Shown: one piece after another, positions 35,631-50,300 of the stretch
Numbering within the stretch: the stretch's first letter is position 1
Layout of the letters: each line of letters begins with the position of its first letter
Assembly: GCF_036370855.1 (NCBI RefSeq)
Contig: NC_088112.1
Span: 16,670,469-16,734,468 of the forward strand
DNA: 64,000 bases
Direction of reading: 5' to 3'
Source of the DNA: Dromaius novaehollandiae
Taxonomy: Eukaryota > Chordata > Aves > Casuariiformes > Dromaiidae
Position numbers and translations under genes: made by a program
Notes under the pieces: model-generated
The model's input: only the letters and a program-made list of their open reading frames with translations
The model's database searches: none
What the model was told of the DNA's origin: nothing

Positions 35631-37290
35631 GCTTCCACAAGCTTCTTAACTGAACCCTGTAGGTTGGAGCCACATATGACTACTAGATGTTAGACTACTG
35701 AAGCTTTTTTTTTTTTTTTTGGTAAACGGGTAAGTTTTGTAGGCATAGATGCTCAGCTGCAGCTTTTCCCTTCAGCTCTGAGACCAGCCAAGCAGCGGGT
35801 GATAGCCAGAACAGGAACTAATGCTGGAGTTAGAGGGCTTTTAATTTTTTTTTTGCAACATTTTTTCTTTATAAATGAACTCACTCACAAGCTAATCATT
35901 TCAAATAAACTTTTGAATAAGAAAACCTTGTAGCAACTCTGGCAGGGCCACACATGCAATCATTTTGCACCTATCCCATGTTTTTTAAAAAAAAAAATTT
36001 GGAGAGAATAAAACCAATAAAGTACACTCCCTACAGAGAGCTTCTTCCACTCAGATACTGTTCAGACATCTGTGCATGGTTCCCAGGCCTGTTTTCACTC
36101 ACGCTTGCACAGCAAGGGAAGGAGCACAGGCAGCAGGGGTGCATGCTGCCGGAGTGGCTGCAGGGACACTGCAAGAGGGAGGATGTTATAGGCAAGCTGC
36201 TGCTGCTTGCACCACGCAGGCAGGGACCGAGGCCACCAAGCATTCTCACCTCATGGATGAAAAGCATCTTTCCCCCCGCCATGAAGGCTGGTGGAGCTGG
36301 AGGACGACCAAGCCACAGTGGCAGGTGTGCGGGGGTTGCATCTCCAAGTGGGGTTACAACACCCCTGTGGGTTTGGCTCACTGCAGAGCCCTGGGGCAAA
36401 CACTGCCTCTGGTCTTGCCTCACGTGCTTGAGGTCCAACACCAGGGCTGGCGCTTCAGGCTCCCTGCTCCATCCAGCCCCAAACATGCCAGGGCCTGCTC
36501 ACCTCGAGCACTGGGGCTTCAGTCCCCCCCTCTCCAGGGGCTTCAGGCCTGGTGAAGCCCAAGGCCTCCCACCAGGAGGATTTTAATTAATCCTCTGCTC
36601 TGAGATGGTGGGGGAAACAGCTTGCAGTCCCTGCCTCAGACTGCCCTCCTTCACCCCACTCTCACCTCCAGCTCCACGACAGCCACTGGACCTCGTGTTC
36701 CAGATGTGCTGAGGGCAGCCACAAAGCTGGGCTCTGCTGGGAGGAGCAAGAGGGTATCCCCTCCTATTTTCCTCGCATCCTAATTGCTAGGGCAGGGAAT
36801 GAAGAGATGAAGCTAGGCATGAGCCCAGCACAAACTGCAGGCAGCAGCTGCCTGCGAGGCAGCAGGCTGGAAACAGAGTCCCACTGTCAGAAGGCGACAC
36901 ACTGAAATCTGGCCCAAACCACACTGCTCTCAGCACCTGCCCCACAGCAGTGTAGCATTTTAGTAATAAAAAACAAAACAAAACCAAACCCCAGAACCGC
37001 TGCGCCAAGAACATGCATTCAAAGCCCAGGAACACCAGCGTCTGCTCCTCAGGGAGCAGGCACAAAGCAACTACTTTTTGCCTGGGTTGGCGGGCGGGGG
37101 GGTTAAGCTGATCCTATGAACCCAGCAGAAGCTGGGCTCTGCTCCTGCATGCAACATGCTCCATAGACAAGCCCTTCCTGCCCCAACCAGCCCCCCATGC
37201 TCTCCCCCAGCACTACAGCCAAGAGTGGTCAAACCCAGGCCTGAGAGCTTCTCCCCCCTTCCCTTCAGAGCAGCTCAAGCAAAATCTCAC
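35631..37290. other. intergenic gap between convergent CD74 and TCOF1
   Basis: No coding exon seen on either strand. It contains the alternative plus-strand AATAAA words near 35.9-36.0 kb, in case CD74 extends further, and short A-rich runs near 35990 and 36965. Confidence 0.5.
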
Positions 37291-38351
37291 CATTTCTCTT
37301 TTATTTTGTTTTCCATAAAAAACCCCCACAAAAAATTATGCAGCCTTGGCTGAGAACAGCTGCTGGGCACAGCTGTGCAGCACAACTCCAGGGATGGGAT
37401 AATCGTCATCAGTGTCAGAATAAAAAGTAAACCCAAGAGCTCTCTTCCATAGGTAGCAAAAAGACCGACACCACAAATCACAGGAAGAAGGGGAAAAAAA
37501 AGAAAAAGAAGTAAAAGTTTCTCTTAAAAATATAGCTCTGTGAAGAGAGAGAAAAAGAGATGGCTGGGTGTCAACTAGGAGGAAAGCAGTTTATGCAAGC
37601 TGGCTCTTCTCTGGTCAAACTGCCTCCTTTAGTTCAGTTATAGTGCAACAGGCGAGCCGTCAGGAGGGGCGATAAAACTCTTCTCCAGGCCCCAGCAGGA
37701 CAGGAGGAGGCAGAAAGTTATACCACTCTGCTCTAAAAGTCACAGTTAAAAGGAGGAGTTATAAATTACTATTAAAAAAAAAAAAAAAAAGAAGTTGGAA
37801 TTCTCCTGATGGGCTTCCTTTTCCTCTCTTCCACTTGATCTTCACTCATAAATCCTCAATCACAGGGCCATGGTACCTTTGAGGAAAGGAGTTAAAAGAG
37901 TTAGGGAGAGGGAGGAAAGGAATGGCCTACAGCTGAGCAGAGTGGGAGCAGATTCATCTGGTCCACTTCCAGGTGGCTACAAAAATCACCATCTAATCCA
38001 CATTACTTTTCCAAGCTCCCTGGGGTCAGCAGGGACTAACAGACACTGTCAGAGGTCACTTATCTCTGCTGATGGCAGAGGACATCAACATCTAGGCTGG
38101 ATATCCAGTTTGCAGCAGCTAAAGAGATAGTTGAGAACAACCGCATCAACAGAAGCCAGCACACTGCTGATTGACTTTCCTTACACTGCTCCACTCCCTG
38201 TCCCTCTCACATAAGGCCAAGTTGATTCACACAGTGGTTGTTTAGCGGGTAGACTGTGCTCCTGGGACTGGCCCAGGAGTACCGAATTTGGCAAAGGTTA
38301 CTGCTGTTCAGAGAGGTACCAACTGACAGTTTCCGCAGGCCATGTACCTTC
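37291..38351 (-). terminator. TCOF1 3' UTR and likely polyadenylation signal
   Basis: On the minus strand AATAAA occurs at 37305-37300, about 1.05 kb after the TCOF1 stop, and no clear canonical hexamer was noticed nearer. An A run on the plus strand at 37774-37790 (T run in the transcript) lies inside. The UTR end is inferred only from this signal. Confidence 0.45.
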
Positions 38352-38387
38352 TCACAACAATTCTTGAGATTCAGCTGTTTTCTTCTT
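38352..38387 (-). CDS. TCOF1: TCOF1 last coding exon (KKKTAESQELL, stop)
   Basis: After the acceptor TTCTTTTTAG the frame reads KKKTAESQELL and TGA at 38354-38352. Human treacle ends in a lysine run followed by TAEQTV as remembered, so KKKTAE anchors the end of the protein. Too short to show as an open frame. Confidence 0.85.
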   Translation of the reverse strand, partial: KKKTAESQELL

Positions 38388-41300
38388 CTAAAAAGAAAAG
38401 GGAGAAAAATAAATCAGTATCATCTGCACCACAAACATGCAGAACCCAGCAGAACCACAAGCCTTCAGAGGCTTCTTTGCTGCCACCTCCACAGGAACAA
38501 AGTCCATAACAAGCAACACATCTTATTTTCTCCCTCTGCCCCCTTTCCTAGCCCTGGGAATGGGATACAATAGCCTGCTAAGCCCCCAGGAGCTCCAATT
38601 TCTGCTGAAAACACCTCTAGATGAATAGGAGGTAGCAGGGAAGAGCCCTCTGACAGCAAACCCAGCCACTGAGTTTGACCTTTCCAGTGAAAGGCTGCAA
38701 GAGCTCTGAAGGGATCCCTCCTGGGGGAAAATACAGGAATGAGCCCTTCTTGGAGCCTCCCCAAGGAGGGAGCCTCCCCTCCCAAGACCAGACCACAACC
38801 AACTGCAGCCTCCTCTGTACTGCCCACATGGTGAGGACACAGCTCCATTCCTCTCTCCAGCCCCACATCCCTAAGGGACCAGCCAGCTGCACTGCAGGGA
38901 CAAGCCCCACAAGTGCTGCTTAGAAAGGCTGTCCCCTGCGGTAGCCTGTTCCAGTGTCCTGCACATACCTTCTTCTTCTTCTTGTGAACTTCAGCAGAGC
39001 CATCTGCTAACGGCTCCCCTTCTGAAGATGCTTTTTTGCCCTTCTTCTTCTTTTCTTTTCCATTCTTTTTTTCTAGGCAAGGGAAAGAAGTCAACTAAGA
39101 GAGCAAATCTGCTAAAGGCATTGCCTGAGAAACGCTTGTTTTCACCTGACACTGGAGGAAACTCTTGGTTAGAAAGGGGGCATTCCCAGCAGGTCCTTGA
39201 CCACACCTAAAGCTTTCCAGATCAGTAACTCTAGGTGACACCAGAGTCCAGCCACAAAGCAGCTGTCATCAAGGCTGTTTCTCCAATACCCTCGAGCCAG
39301 AGTGGTTTGATCTCACCATGCATGCACAGTGTGGGCAGAATCACACAAGATCCCCTTCTTCCCGCCTCCCGCTGTGCAGCCACTCCGAGGAACCGCTTCA
39401 GTGCTAGAGCAGCTGGGCACATGCGAGAAATCGGAGCAAGGGAAGCTGCTGACACAGGATGGACACACGACTCAGCTCAGCACAACCGCTCCAAGTGGCT
39501 CCAGCTCACCTCTGTGCAACAGCCCACACAAGGACTGATGGTTAAGTCCGTGTCTCCTCCAAAATGAAGGGCTGCATCTCTGCGGAACAGAAACCCCAGC
39601 AGTTCTGGCCCACCCATTCCATCTTCTCTCTTTTATTTTGGGTAGCAAAAGCCTGCAAGAGCCAGCACAGAACCAGCTCTAATTTGCAAATGCAGTCTGC
39701 ACTGCAAAGGAAAAAAATTTCCTTTGCATTAGGGCAGCAAACAGAGCATTACACAGAGGTGTGCAGGGGCAGGAAGCACTCTTAATTAGGAGCAGTGAGC
39801 AAGAGGCTGGTACTATCCTCCCCTTTCTCCTGGGGTTTGAAAGCAGCAGTAATAACCCTGAGTCAAATCCCTCAAATGAGCAGCTCACCATGTTGTAACA
39901 GGAGGCACTGTGATCAAGCAGGGACAGGGAAGGGGCTCTGTTGCCCTACAGGCAACAGCAGTGGGTGACAGGTGACAGCATGGATATCAAGGCTGATCTT
40001 TTTTGAAGAGGCTGCCAGGGAGGGGCCATGTTCAGGCAGCTCTGACTAACACAAAACCCTATGCATACGAATGCTGGGCTTCATTTACCATGCCCTCAGC
40101 TCATCAGGCTGAAGGGAGGAAACAGCAATCTTCTGCCTGCCTTCCCCAGCTACGTTGCAGCTTGGATCTCCATTAGCACACGTGGCATTTGCCATGCTGG
40201 AGCCACTACAGGCAACAGGTTTAGCACAGCCGTTCTGCACTGCAGACAGAGCAGAGCATTGAGCAGGGCATCCTGCAGAGCCCCAGCATTTCCCCAGAGC
40301 AGGCAGAAACCAGCCTCGAGGCTTCATGCCTTGCAACTAGTGAGAACTTGCCCCAAGCCCAGCACAGATGGTGGACTGTCCACATGTGGAAGGCAAACAG
40401 GCCTCAGGAGCTTTCACAGAGACACACTCAAACTACTGCCTGCCCAGAGCCAGAGAGCCACTTCCAGCCACAGTAAAGGCCAGGAAAGGAGAAAGCACTA
40501 GAGGAACAAGGCATGCCACTGAAGATACACTGGGACATCAGCTTGCTCTGCAAGCAGCAAAGATCAGTAGGACAGCAAGCATGAGCATTATGTAGTTTCC
40601 ACTGTGCTGGGCACCAGACAGAGAGGGGCACAGGAGCCAAGCTTGCTGCCTGCAACACAGCTTGGTGATGAGACTGCAGAAACACACTGAAGTGGGGGTT
40701 TGAAAATCTGCTACTGGCTTTGGGTGGGCCAAGAGGGCAGCAGCCAAGCAGAAAGTTAATGGGAAAGCAGGTGCTGTTTACATGGTCCTGCACCAGAGGC
40801 TGAACATGCAACAGCAGCAAAAGCCTATTGCAAATGCAGCCCTGAGTGATGGCTAGTGCTCAGATGCTTACTTTTGTTGGATTTTTTCTTCTCCTTGCTC
40901 CCTGGCAGCTTCTCCAGGTCACCAGCTGCTTTCTTCTTTTTCTTTTTGGGCACTTCTTCACTAGCTTGCCCTTTCCGCTTCTTCTCCTTGGGCTGCCCAA
41001 CAGCTCCATCCTCTCCTGGCAGTTTCCGCTTCTGAGAGGCTTTCTGCTTCTTGTTCTCTTTGTCTTTGCTCTTGGGTGTTTTCACAGCCTTGTCTGCTGT
41101 GGAGGAGGGTTTCTTCTTTTCCTTCTTTTCTTTTTTCTCCTTCTTTTTTTTCTTCTTCTCTTCCAACCCTCCCAGTGTTTGCACCGCAGGGATCTTGGCA
41201 GCTGTGGTAACCTCACTTTCACTCCCTGAGCTTGACTCCTCTGACTCTGGGATGGAGAGCAGCGTGTGTGACAATGGGGTTGCTTGTGTCCCTTTTGCCC

Positions 41301-44300
41301 CAACGTCATTCTGCTTCACGGTCAGGGCTTTCTTGACTGGGGAGGCTTTGAGGCTGGCAGGACTCAGTGCTGTCTTCCCTGCTGCCTTCTCTTTGCCAGA
41401 AGGTCCCATGGCTTCCTGCCCCGGCGGGGGTTTGTCTTCTGCAGAAACAGTGACGAAAGAGATGACAAATTCAGGGAGTTTTTAAAACACACACACAACC
41501 AAAAAAAAAACCAAACCCACCACAGACCACTCAGTTCCAGAGCATTTAAAAAGGAGCACACAGCTCTCCCCCAAAAGTAAAATCTGCTTGGTATCTCATC
41601 TACAGCAGAGAAAGACACCTTTGCCATAACACTAAGTACCTGGAGAGGGAAGTAGGTGACAACAGGGACTAGGCTAGAGGGAAATGAAGCATAAGAAGGG
41701 TGAGCATAGAGCAGTCCTTCCCTAAGAAGTCAGGGACTTCCCAAGGCAGAAGTGGTATCTACAGGACCACATTTAACAGGCTTATCTGCCAGCACCTGGG
41801 CCTTCCTGAAACTACTTATACTTCACACCCACTCAGCAGCTTGTTCCACAACTTAATGATGTACCTGTCAAAAAGGCCAACCAACCCTCTTAAGCCTCAA
41901 GGGCGGGCCAGAGCTCAGAGCCCAGCCAGAGCTCATCTGGAGGGTCACACCAGACCAGAAACATCTTCCAGCTCTGAATTTTACAATTCACCAACAACTG
42001 GGGAGGCAGAGAAATGGCAGGACATCTCATTTTGCCACAGGCCTTCCCATTCACTTCCCCTTCTCTGCCCTCCAGACATGCAAAAGGAACAGAGCACAGA
42101 GAGACCACAAGGAGACTTGACACCAGCACTGTGTAGTAGAGGAGCTCTTTAAGCCTGCTTTTAGAGGCTCACTAGGAGCTGTCGCTACTGCAGCACACCG
42201 ACACCACGAGCACAGGTTGCAGAGAGAACCCTGTCTGCTCCCATTAGTTACAGTAACTACTGCAGTTACAGCAGGACTCGGAAGAGGCAAGGGCACGGGG
42301 TAAGAGCTGCAGGCCCGCTCTCGCAAGGCGGCTGGTGAAAGAGGGTGTGCAAGGAGAAGGCCATGTCATGGCTGGGGGAAGCCAGCAGACGGCAGCAGCA
42401 CTCCATGGCCGGGCTCTGCAGCAGAGACATAGCGGGAATAGTCCCCAGTCCAGCGTCACACTCCCGCTCCCTTGCCAGCATGGCTTTGCTCCTGGGCCAA
42501 ACAGATTTCTGGCCTTGCTGAAGGACCCACCTGCTTTGTGGACTGCAGGCACCTGCTCAACATCTGTGTCGGAGTCACTGCTGTCGCTGCTGGAGCTGTT
42601 GCCTGGGGCTGCTGTTACAGAAGCCTTGGTGAGGGGGTTAGCAGCAGGCACTGCTGCTTTCCCTTGCCCTGCTTTGCCTGCAGGCAAGGAAGGAACCGTC
42701 TTTGGTATCTGAGGTGCTGTTGCCATCTTGGAGACGCCCAGATAGCCTGTGAGGAGGGACTAAAGAAAGCACAGACACTAAGAGTCACAGCAGGGCAGTC
42801 TCTTACACACCAGATGCACAGTTCTGTCCCTGCTATTGCCCCTATACTCCAAGTGCAGGGCATACCTTTGGCCACCCATGGGCTGACCATGCACGGTTCA
42901 GCCAGCCACCAGCCCTGCAGAGAGGGCAGGGCAAGGCAGGGCTACCCGGAGAAGGGGTCAGCACTGACAGGCACTGGCTGAGCTTACAACAGCAAGAGCC
43001 GATGGTGACAGGGTCGCTCCTTTGTTCTCGCCCAGTTAAGCGGACTTGGGGGAGGCTCCTGGCCATTAGCATGTACCCACGCACAGCTAATGCACTGCAG
43101 ATGTGCTGCACGCCCTGCACATTACTTACAAAGGGAATTTAATGGCTTGGACATGGGTTAAGTTACAAGTAAAAGTGGGGGGAAAAAGCCCTGCTGCTAT
43201 TGGCACTGCAAACCAGCTCTCCTGGTTTAACTCTTGCAAGGCACTGCCTCCTCCCATCCTTTCGTTCAATAGGGCAAGGTACAAGCCCTGCACCCAGGCC
43301 CTGGCTGCCTAGCGAAGCATTGCTAAGGGCCCAGATTCAAAAACCTTTCTCTCCCCCACCACAAGGCCCTACTCTACAGCACTGCACTGCAGAGCCCCCA
43401 CTTCCCCGCTGGCAAACTCACTGAGCACCCCGCTTGCTCTGGCTGGGAATGTGACCCTCTCTCTCTGTCCTGCTTTGGGGCCAGACGCAAGACCCGAGAG
43501 GATCCCAGCCTGCTCAGGCATAGTACCTGCGACGCTGTCCCTTCTTCCTCGCTGGACTCCGAGGAGGAGCTGTGGGCTGGCTCAGTCCCTCCTGGTTTCT
43601 GCAGCACACCTGCTGAAGGAGCAGAGTTCATCCCATCAGACCCATCACTGCCTCTTGAGGCTGAATTCATCTACCCAGCACACAGGCATTGCTGCCAAGA
43701 GGACTTCTGCCTCCAAAGAAAGAGGAGCGCTCTGCAGAGCTGGAGAGCGGAAACCCCTTTCCAGCCACTATGTGAAGGTGACATCTCCCATAGGGTTAAA
43801 AAAAGTCACACCCACCCTGGCCTGGGTGCTGCCAGCCAGGCTAAGGCTGTGCACAAGCACACCTCTTGGCATGACACAGACAGCATCTCCTCAGGAGAAC
43901 TGACCAGGTTTGGGGAGCTGCTTGGCTGTCTCCTCCTCATCGCTGTCAGAGGAACTACTGCTGTCTGAGGTCTCCTCTGCTTGGGTGGGCAGCACGGCCT
44001 GGCTCAGCTTGGTGTCCTGGGCAGGCTGCAGACCTGGCTTCCTCGGCATAGCAGTGGGATTTCTCAGGACTGAAGCAGCCTGCGGAGCAGCAGTGTTGGC
44101 TGGAGGCGCTTTCCCTGTAGGAGCTGTCTGCTTCAGGCATGGAGGAGGAAGGACCTAGGGAGAGGAAGAAGAAATATACCTGAAAGGAGGAGCAACTGCT
44201 CATTCCCATGAACTATAGAAAGCAGCCCTGAATAGGTGGGCTTGGACCACCTGGGCTCTCCTTCAGCCACACTGTTCCAGTTCCTGTCCAGGTTAGCCCA

Positions 44301-47300
44301 ACACCTTCCGTGCAGGGAGATGAGGCCCCAAACGTCCCCTGACCCACAGACAAAGCAGGGAGCTGTGGCCTGGTAGGCAGCTCCTGACTGTACAGCCCAC
44401 TGCTATTGCAAAAGGAGGAGGAAAAAAAAAAAAAAAAAAAAAAAAAGTCAGCCAGCTGGGTGGCAAGAACAGCAAAGGTGACAGGGCTATCCTCCCCTCA
44501 TCTGCTTTACTTCATCATATCAAAATATTGTTTAAAACAACTACTCCCCCTGTTCCACCTCCTCCCCAGGCCCCCACACATGCTCCCTCAGAGGGGGATA
44601 CTTCACTAGCAGCCTGCACGCCTCAGACTCCCGCATGCCCACCCTGTCTGCCCACTCTCCCCAGGGAGACTCCCCACAGTCATCTCCTCCGCCATTACCT
44701 CTCCCACAAGCACATCACTCTCTGAGGAATCGCTACTTGAGCTCTCGGATACTCTGCAAGCTGGTGGGGCAGCAGGTGCTTTTATCCCCTTCCCCGAAGG
44801 TAGCGTGGCATTAGCCTTGGCAGCCGCTGTACTTACAGCCTTGGTTGGTTTGATGTTTTGCTGTGACAGGCTCTAAGGCAGATATGAAAAAGTCAGGACA
44901 GAGCACAGCTTGAGAGGGAAAAGAAATAGAAGCACAGCCCAGTCCACCAGCTCCTGACCCCTTCCATCATTTTCAGGACAGCAGGGCCTCCAGCAGATTC
45001 AGGAGCACTGACGCGAGGGGCAGCACATCTGGGTGTGCCTACTGCATTAGCTCCGTGCCCAGATGGCATCAGACTGAGGACGCGCAGCTGAAACATGACA
45101 CACTTGCAGCCAGCGAGATACCTATCCACTGCAGCACCAGGAGGAGAGCAACTTGCAAGATGCAAATGCTATTTTGCTGGATGGGGATTCGGATTCCAGG
45201 ATGACTCCTACACTCAGATATTGCACGAGGGTTAACTGGCTACACAGACAAAGCGGGGACACCAACCATAAGGCAAATTTGTCCTCAGGTTCACAAGCAA
45301 GCCATGGATTAGATAGCAAGTTAACAAGAAGCAGCTGTGTTTCCTGACACTTGAAGTGTCTCATCAAACTAAATAAAGAGGGGTTAAAACCAGGAGAGCC
45401 AGAAGCAGAGATGGGGGAAATCAGACACTGACATCAGGTCCAAGGCACAAATGCCAGCAGAGGAGGCAGCAGCAGCGATGGAGGGGCGCTGAGCCTCCTG
45501 GTTTGTGTCCGTTCCTCCCCAGATCTCTGACAAGCTGGGCCTTTGTGGGCTGACATTTCTCACACACAACATCTGGCCTTCAGAAAGGAAAGCAACGCTC
45601 CACGATGCGGAGAGCGCCAATCCAACGTGCGCTTTCAGCCGTCTTGCACACAGCTCAAGTTACAGCAACCGCGTTATTTTATACAATCTTGGTATTACAA
45701 ACAAGCTTTAATCAAGGACTGCTCAGGCTGGCTGCCTGCCCACCAGCTGGGGAGAAGGCAGCCTTTTCACCAACCACAGCATCAGGCCAACATGGGGAAG
45801 GGCTTCCTTGAATGCATATAATCCCCCTCTCCCAACAAGGGCATTGACCAGAAAGCGGATGCATATGCATGGGAAGAGAAGTGCTCAGAGCACCTCTCCC
45901 TTTTGCAGTGGAGAAACCACCACCAAGCAGGAACGGCAGCCACACTCCCCAGTCAAGGCTTCCTCGTGTGCTTTCTTTCCTGGGCTCAAAGCACAGCAGA
46001 GGTACAGAGACATGAAGAGAATCAAGTGAGAGAGCTGGGATTGACTCCACAACATTCAGACCACCCCCACTGTGTGGGATCAGAGATCACTTGTGAGCAA
46101 GACCCAGCTGTCAGCTCCAGGGCTGAAGTGGAGGTCAGGCTGAGCACCACACTGCAGGGGTCAGAGCGATGCAGTGCTCCTTGCGCCGACACGGGGTCAC
46201 CTCCATTCTCTAAGGCAAGAGTCTGACTCCTTTTCTGGCTGAAAGGCAGCACAGCCACTGTGTTACTCTTTAGGACAGATCCCACCAGCCTCCTGTGGGT
46301 GGTGGAGTGGGAGTCTAGAGTCCTCCAGCTGCACCCCACACCAAGGGGGAGCTGGGAGAAGGCAGGGTGCAGGTTGCCTTGGAGCTACGTGGCTCATGGA
46401 AACACTGTCCATAAAGATTTGGCTGCTTTTCTGGCCCATTTCATTTCTAGGACTAGGGTAAAGGAGACAGAGTCTAGAAGGTCTGGGCTCATGCATCTAG
46501 TCATGTTCCTGCCAAAACAGTCACACCCTCCCCTGCTCACACAGCAAGCTTGCTGAGGCTGAGACATGCACCCAGAACCAGGGTCACTGAGACCCAGGAA
46601 TGCTGCCAGGAAGCCTTGACGCAGCCAACAGGAGAGGTCCTCTCTCTATCACTCATCACCCACCAACTATCATCTTGCAAGTCCTGAGATGAGTTATCTC
46701 ATGAGTGTGGGGGGCAAACAGTGCCCATGCCCTGCAGATCAGCAGCTCCTTACCTGTGAAGGGGGGATTATTTCCTCCTCTGAATCTGATTCCTCACTGG
46801 AATCATCACTGCTCTCTGCAGGCGGAGGGGCTGGGGCTGGCACCGGGGCTGGAGCTTGTGCCTTCTTCGCACTTGTCGGCTTGGGCACAGCATTGGTTTT
46901 CACTGAAGGAGAAGCATGAGAGATTGTCAGCATAAGCAAGAGTTGCTCTCCTTGGCTGTCCAGAACGGCCAGGGCAGCTCTGCAGGCAGGGCAGAGAAGG
47001 AAACCCAGGAGGAAGAGGGCAAGAGGTCCTGACCACTACCAGAAGGAGCCTTACCAGCTGGTGGAGGCTGTTTCTGTGCCACGGGGGTCTCTTCTTCACT
47101 GTCAGATGAGTCACTGCTCCCACTCTCTGAGGTCTGGCTTTTCAAGGTGCCTCCCACTGCCTTTTCAGGCCCCGCAACTTTAGCAGCCTGGCTCAGGTTG
47201 GGAACGTGTCCAGGCTGTTCTGTTAATCTCTTAAAAGAAAAAAAACATAGACCCAGAAATGCAGTGTTACTATAGGTTTTGTTCAGGGGTTTAAGTGCGG

Positions 47301-50300
47301 TCTCAGTTGAAGATGGGTTTTGGTTTGCCCTAACACAGCTGTTGCTAACACTCACTCCATCCTCAGTGTGTCAAGATTGAAATGGCTTCAATTACTGCCT
47401 GGACCGAGCTGCTGAAAATGCATACGACTGCATTTAGCAATGCGCCTTTGACAGGAAGCCCAAGTGCATTTTATCTCATGAGTGTGCAGGGCTAACAGCG
47501 CTCATAAATCGCACTGCAACGAGACTTCAGGAGCCTTCTAGCAGAGGGGCAGGCAGGTCAGCCAGGACAGCTGCTGCCCCAGGGCAGCCAGGAGCACAGT
47601 CCTTCCGTACTCAGCCTCTCCAGCTCCCAGATCAAGCCCTCACCCACCAGTTACAGTAGCACAGTGGACTGAGCTGATGATATACGCTGGCTCAGATCCC
47701 ACTCCAGGGCTGGGAACAGCAGGCAGCCAGGAAAGGGAACAGCTTAACCCAGGGCAGCAGGTTGCTGACTGGCCACAAAGTCAAGCCTCTCAAGTGACTG
47801 TCCTGGGTTACCTACTGCAGCTCACCTAGGATGCAGCAAGTCAAAGCCCAGAGGGACTGAGGGAAGTCCCATGCTATCAGAGCGCTAACAAACCCACTCC
47901 TCAAAGGTTTTCATGGGGCTCAATACCTCATTTTCACTTCACCCAGCAGTACCTCAGGCAGTCTTGCAATTCCTTAATGAGGCTGAGACAGGCTGGACAG
48001 GAGTCTGAAGGGAAGAGCAACACCCCAACCCCCAAGCTCCTGTTCCAAAGAAGCCTCTCATTTGAGCACAACCTCTCCCTAGCTTGGGGAATCCGTAGGA
48101 ACCAGAAAGCCTTTTGCCAAAATATTTGCAAGATTTAAAGAAGGTATCGGAGCAGTTACTCCCTAGAGCTGCTGGAGAGCTTAGCATAGAGACAGGCTGC
48201 CACAGGAGCTTGGGAACGTGAAAGGCAGGCAGAAACATACCCAGGGCAAGAATATGACTGAACCCCTTGGAAATTAACCTGTTAACGGATCTAAAAGAGT
48301 TTGAAAACAATAAAAAAAAACCCTATAACTCACTTGGGCTGTGCCTTTCTACAGCACCTGCCAACACTACTGATATCCAGGACCCAAGACAGGCCATGAG
48401 CCACTGTCCCAAGAAGCTGGTGTGTCAGTACAAGGAAGACATGGTTATTGCAGCACTAGACATACAACTGGCCAGGTAAGATGTCCTCTTCCTGGCCTCT
48501 CTCCCAGCTTGAACAGAGGGCTGCAAACATCTCTCCTGCATGCTTCGGCAGGCTAGCGGTGGCAGAGAGAGAAGGAGAGCTTGCTGGGAGCTCTGGTAAC
48601 TTCACCACCCGTAGATATTCTTCAAGCTCGCGGTGCTCTGCACCCACTCAGTCTACTCCACTCATCGCTCATCTCTGGGCTGTTCTGCCAGAGAGCAGCA
48701 CCACACTTGCCAGGGCAGACAAGACCCATCCAACCCACACATGATGACAGCCCACTTCGGCACTCTGTCTCACAGCCCAGGGTCTCCTGCAAGAAGGGAA
48801 AAGGGACTCTTGCCCTGCTGCACAGTCACTGCAATCCCCCCTTCCCAGCCCTGCAATGCTGCTAACCCAGTGACTCTCCTCCCACCTCAGACCCCTTTTC
48901 TCAACCTGCAGCTGAGTACCTCAGCACTGCTGGCCTATCTGGGGGCTGCTCCTGGCCAGCAGCCGAGAGCAGCAGCCTAGCAGCCTCCCAGAAGGATGGA
49001 TCTTATCGTGCTTCCTGGCACAGACCCGCTGAGGGCTGCCACTGGGGCAGTGTTTATCATTTCCAAGCCAAACACTAAACAGACAACAGCATCTGCATGT
49101 TTATCCCATTACAGAACAGCTCTCTGAACAAGCCAAGCACATTTTGACTCCGCTTAGAGAAACAGAAACCTCCACAAGCACTTGGGGAGGGGAGACTGCA
49201 AACCTCACTTGTCTGTTTTGTTTTGATACCAGTGAGTCACTATCTCCAGGAGAGAGGCCAGATTTGCAATGGTGAAGAGAGAACTACTTGAAGCAGACAA
49301 AAATTCACATGGTCTACTTGAACATATCAGCCCCCTCCCTCTCCTTCGCAAGCACTGGTACCCAAGGGAAGAGAGTCTACCGAGATCAAACCCTACTCGC
49401 TCACTTCTAAGACCTTCATCGCAACAGGACTGGTTTCTGCCTCTGCTCAGGTGCACAGTGTGAGGGCTGGTTTGTTTTCTACAATTCATAAAAGATTGGC
49501 AGAGAGCTGCAGAAGAATCGTACAGAGGCAGCCTGACACAGAAAGAACGCAGTGGTACCCACAGAGAAACCACCATAAGTTTTATACGGCTGGAAGACTC
49601 CTCAGACCTTCCCAGGTGGATGCCAAGGTCCCTCCACCTGCCTCATCTCGGTCCCTGCCAGACAGCCAACTGGTGCCACATCCTATGGCATGGCCCCAGA
49701 CAGGCTGAATTACACCCAAATTTCTGACATCTTAGAGTAACAGGTACCTACGGTAACTGAGAGGAGGAGGAAAATAACTCAAGAGGAAACCGTTTTTCCT
49801 TCTCCCTCCCCAGCCCCCAAAGCAGGAGCTGCCTGCAGATCAGTACGAGAATGATGACTCAGCTGCCACACAACCCATCTGCCACTCCGCTGGGTCCATT
49901 TGCATCATGCAATTCTGCATGACAAGAGAGGGGGGAAACAACGCCAAGCCACGTGCGCTGAGCAAATTATAACAATTACACTCCATTGCTGCCTGTGCAC
50001 AGTGGAAGCGCTGCCAGTGTATTAGAACTGGGACTAATAGCTCAGCTGTGTCACGACACAGGGAAGGGAAGGATTGCCACCTGCATGGAGTGGGGACAGG
50101 ATTCAGGGAGCAGGATAGAGGGAGAGACCCTCCATCTCTTTGGAGATTTGGCCTCCCCTCACTGGACCTGCAGTTTGTGATAAAAACTTTCAGGCAGAGC
50201 TACCACCAGCGCAGCCTGTACAAGTTTCCTTGGATGATCAAGAAGCACACAGGTTCCCAACATACACATGTATTTGTATCTCCTGCCCAACACTGGTGAG

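Noticed and set aside
40846-41485. Plus-strand open frames rich in Leu/Phe/Ser, resembling membrane proteins
   Set aside because: They are the antisense of the lysine/glutamate-rich TCOF1 exon 15, where AAG/GAA codons read as CTT/TTC.
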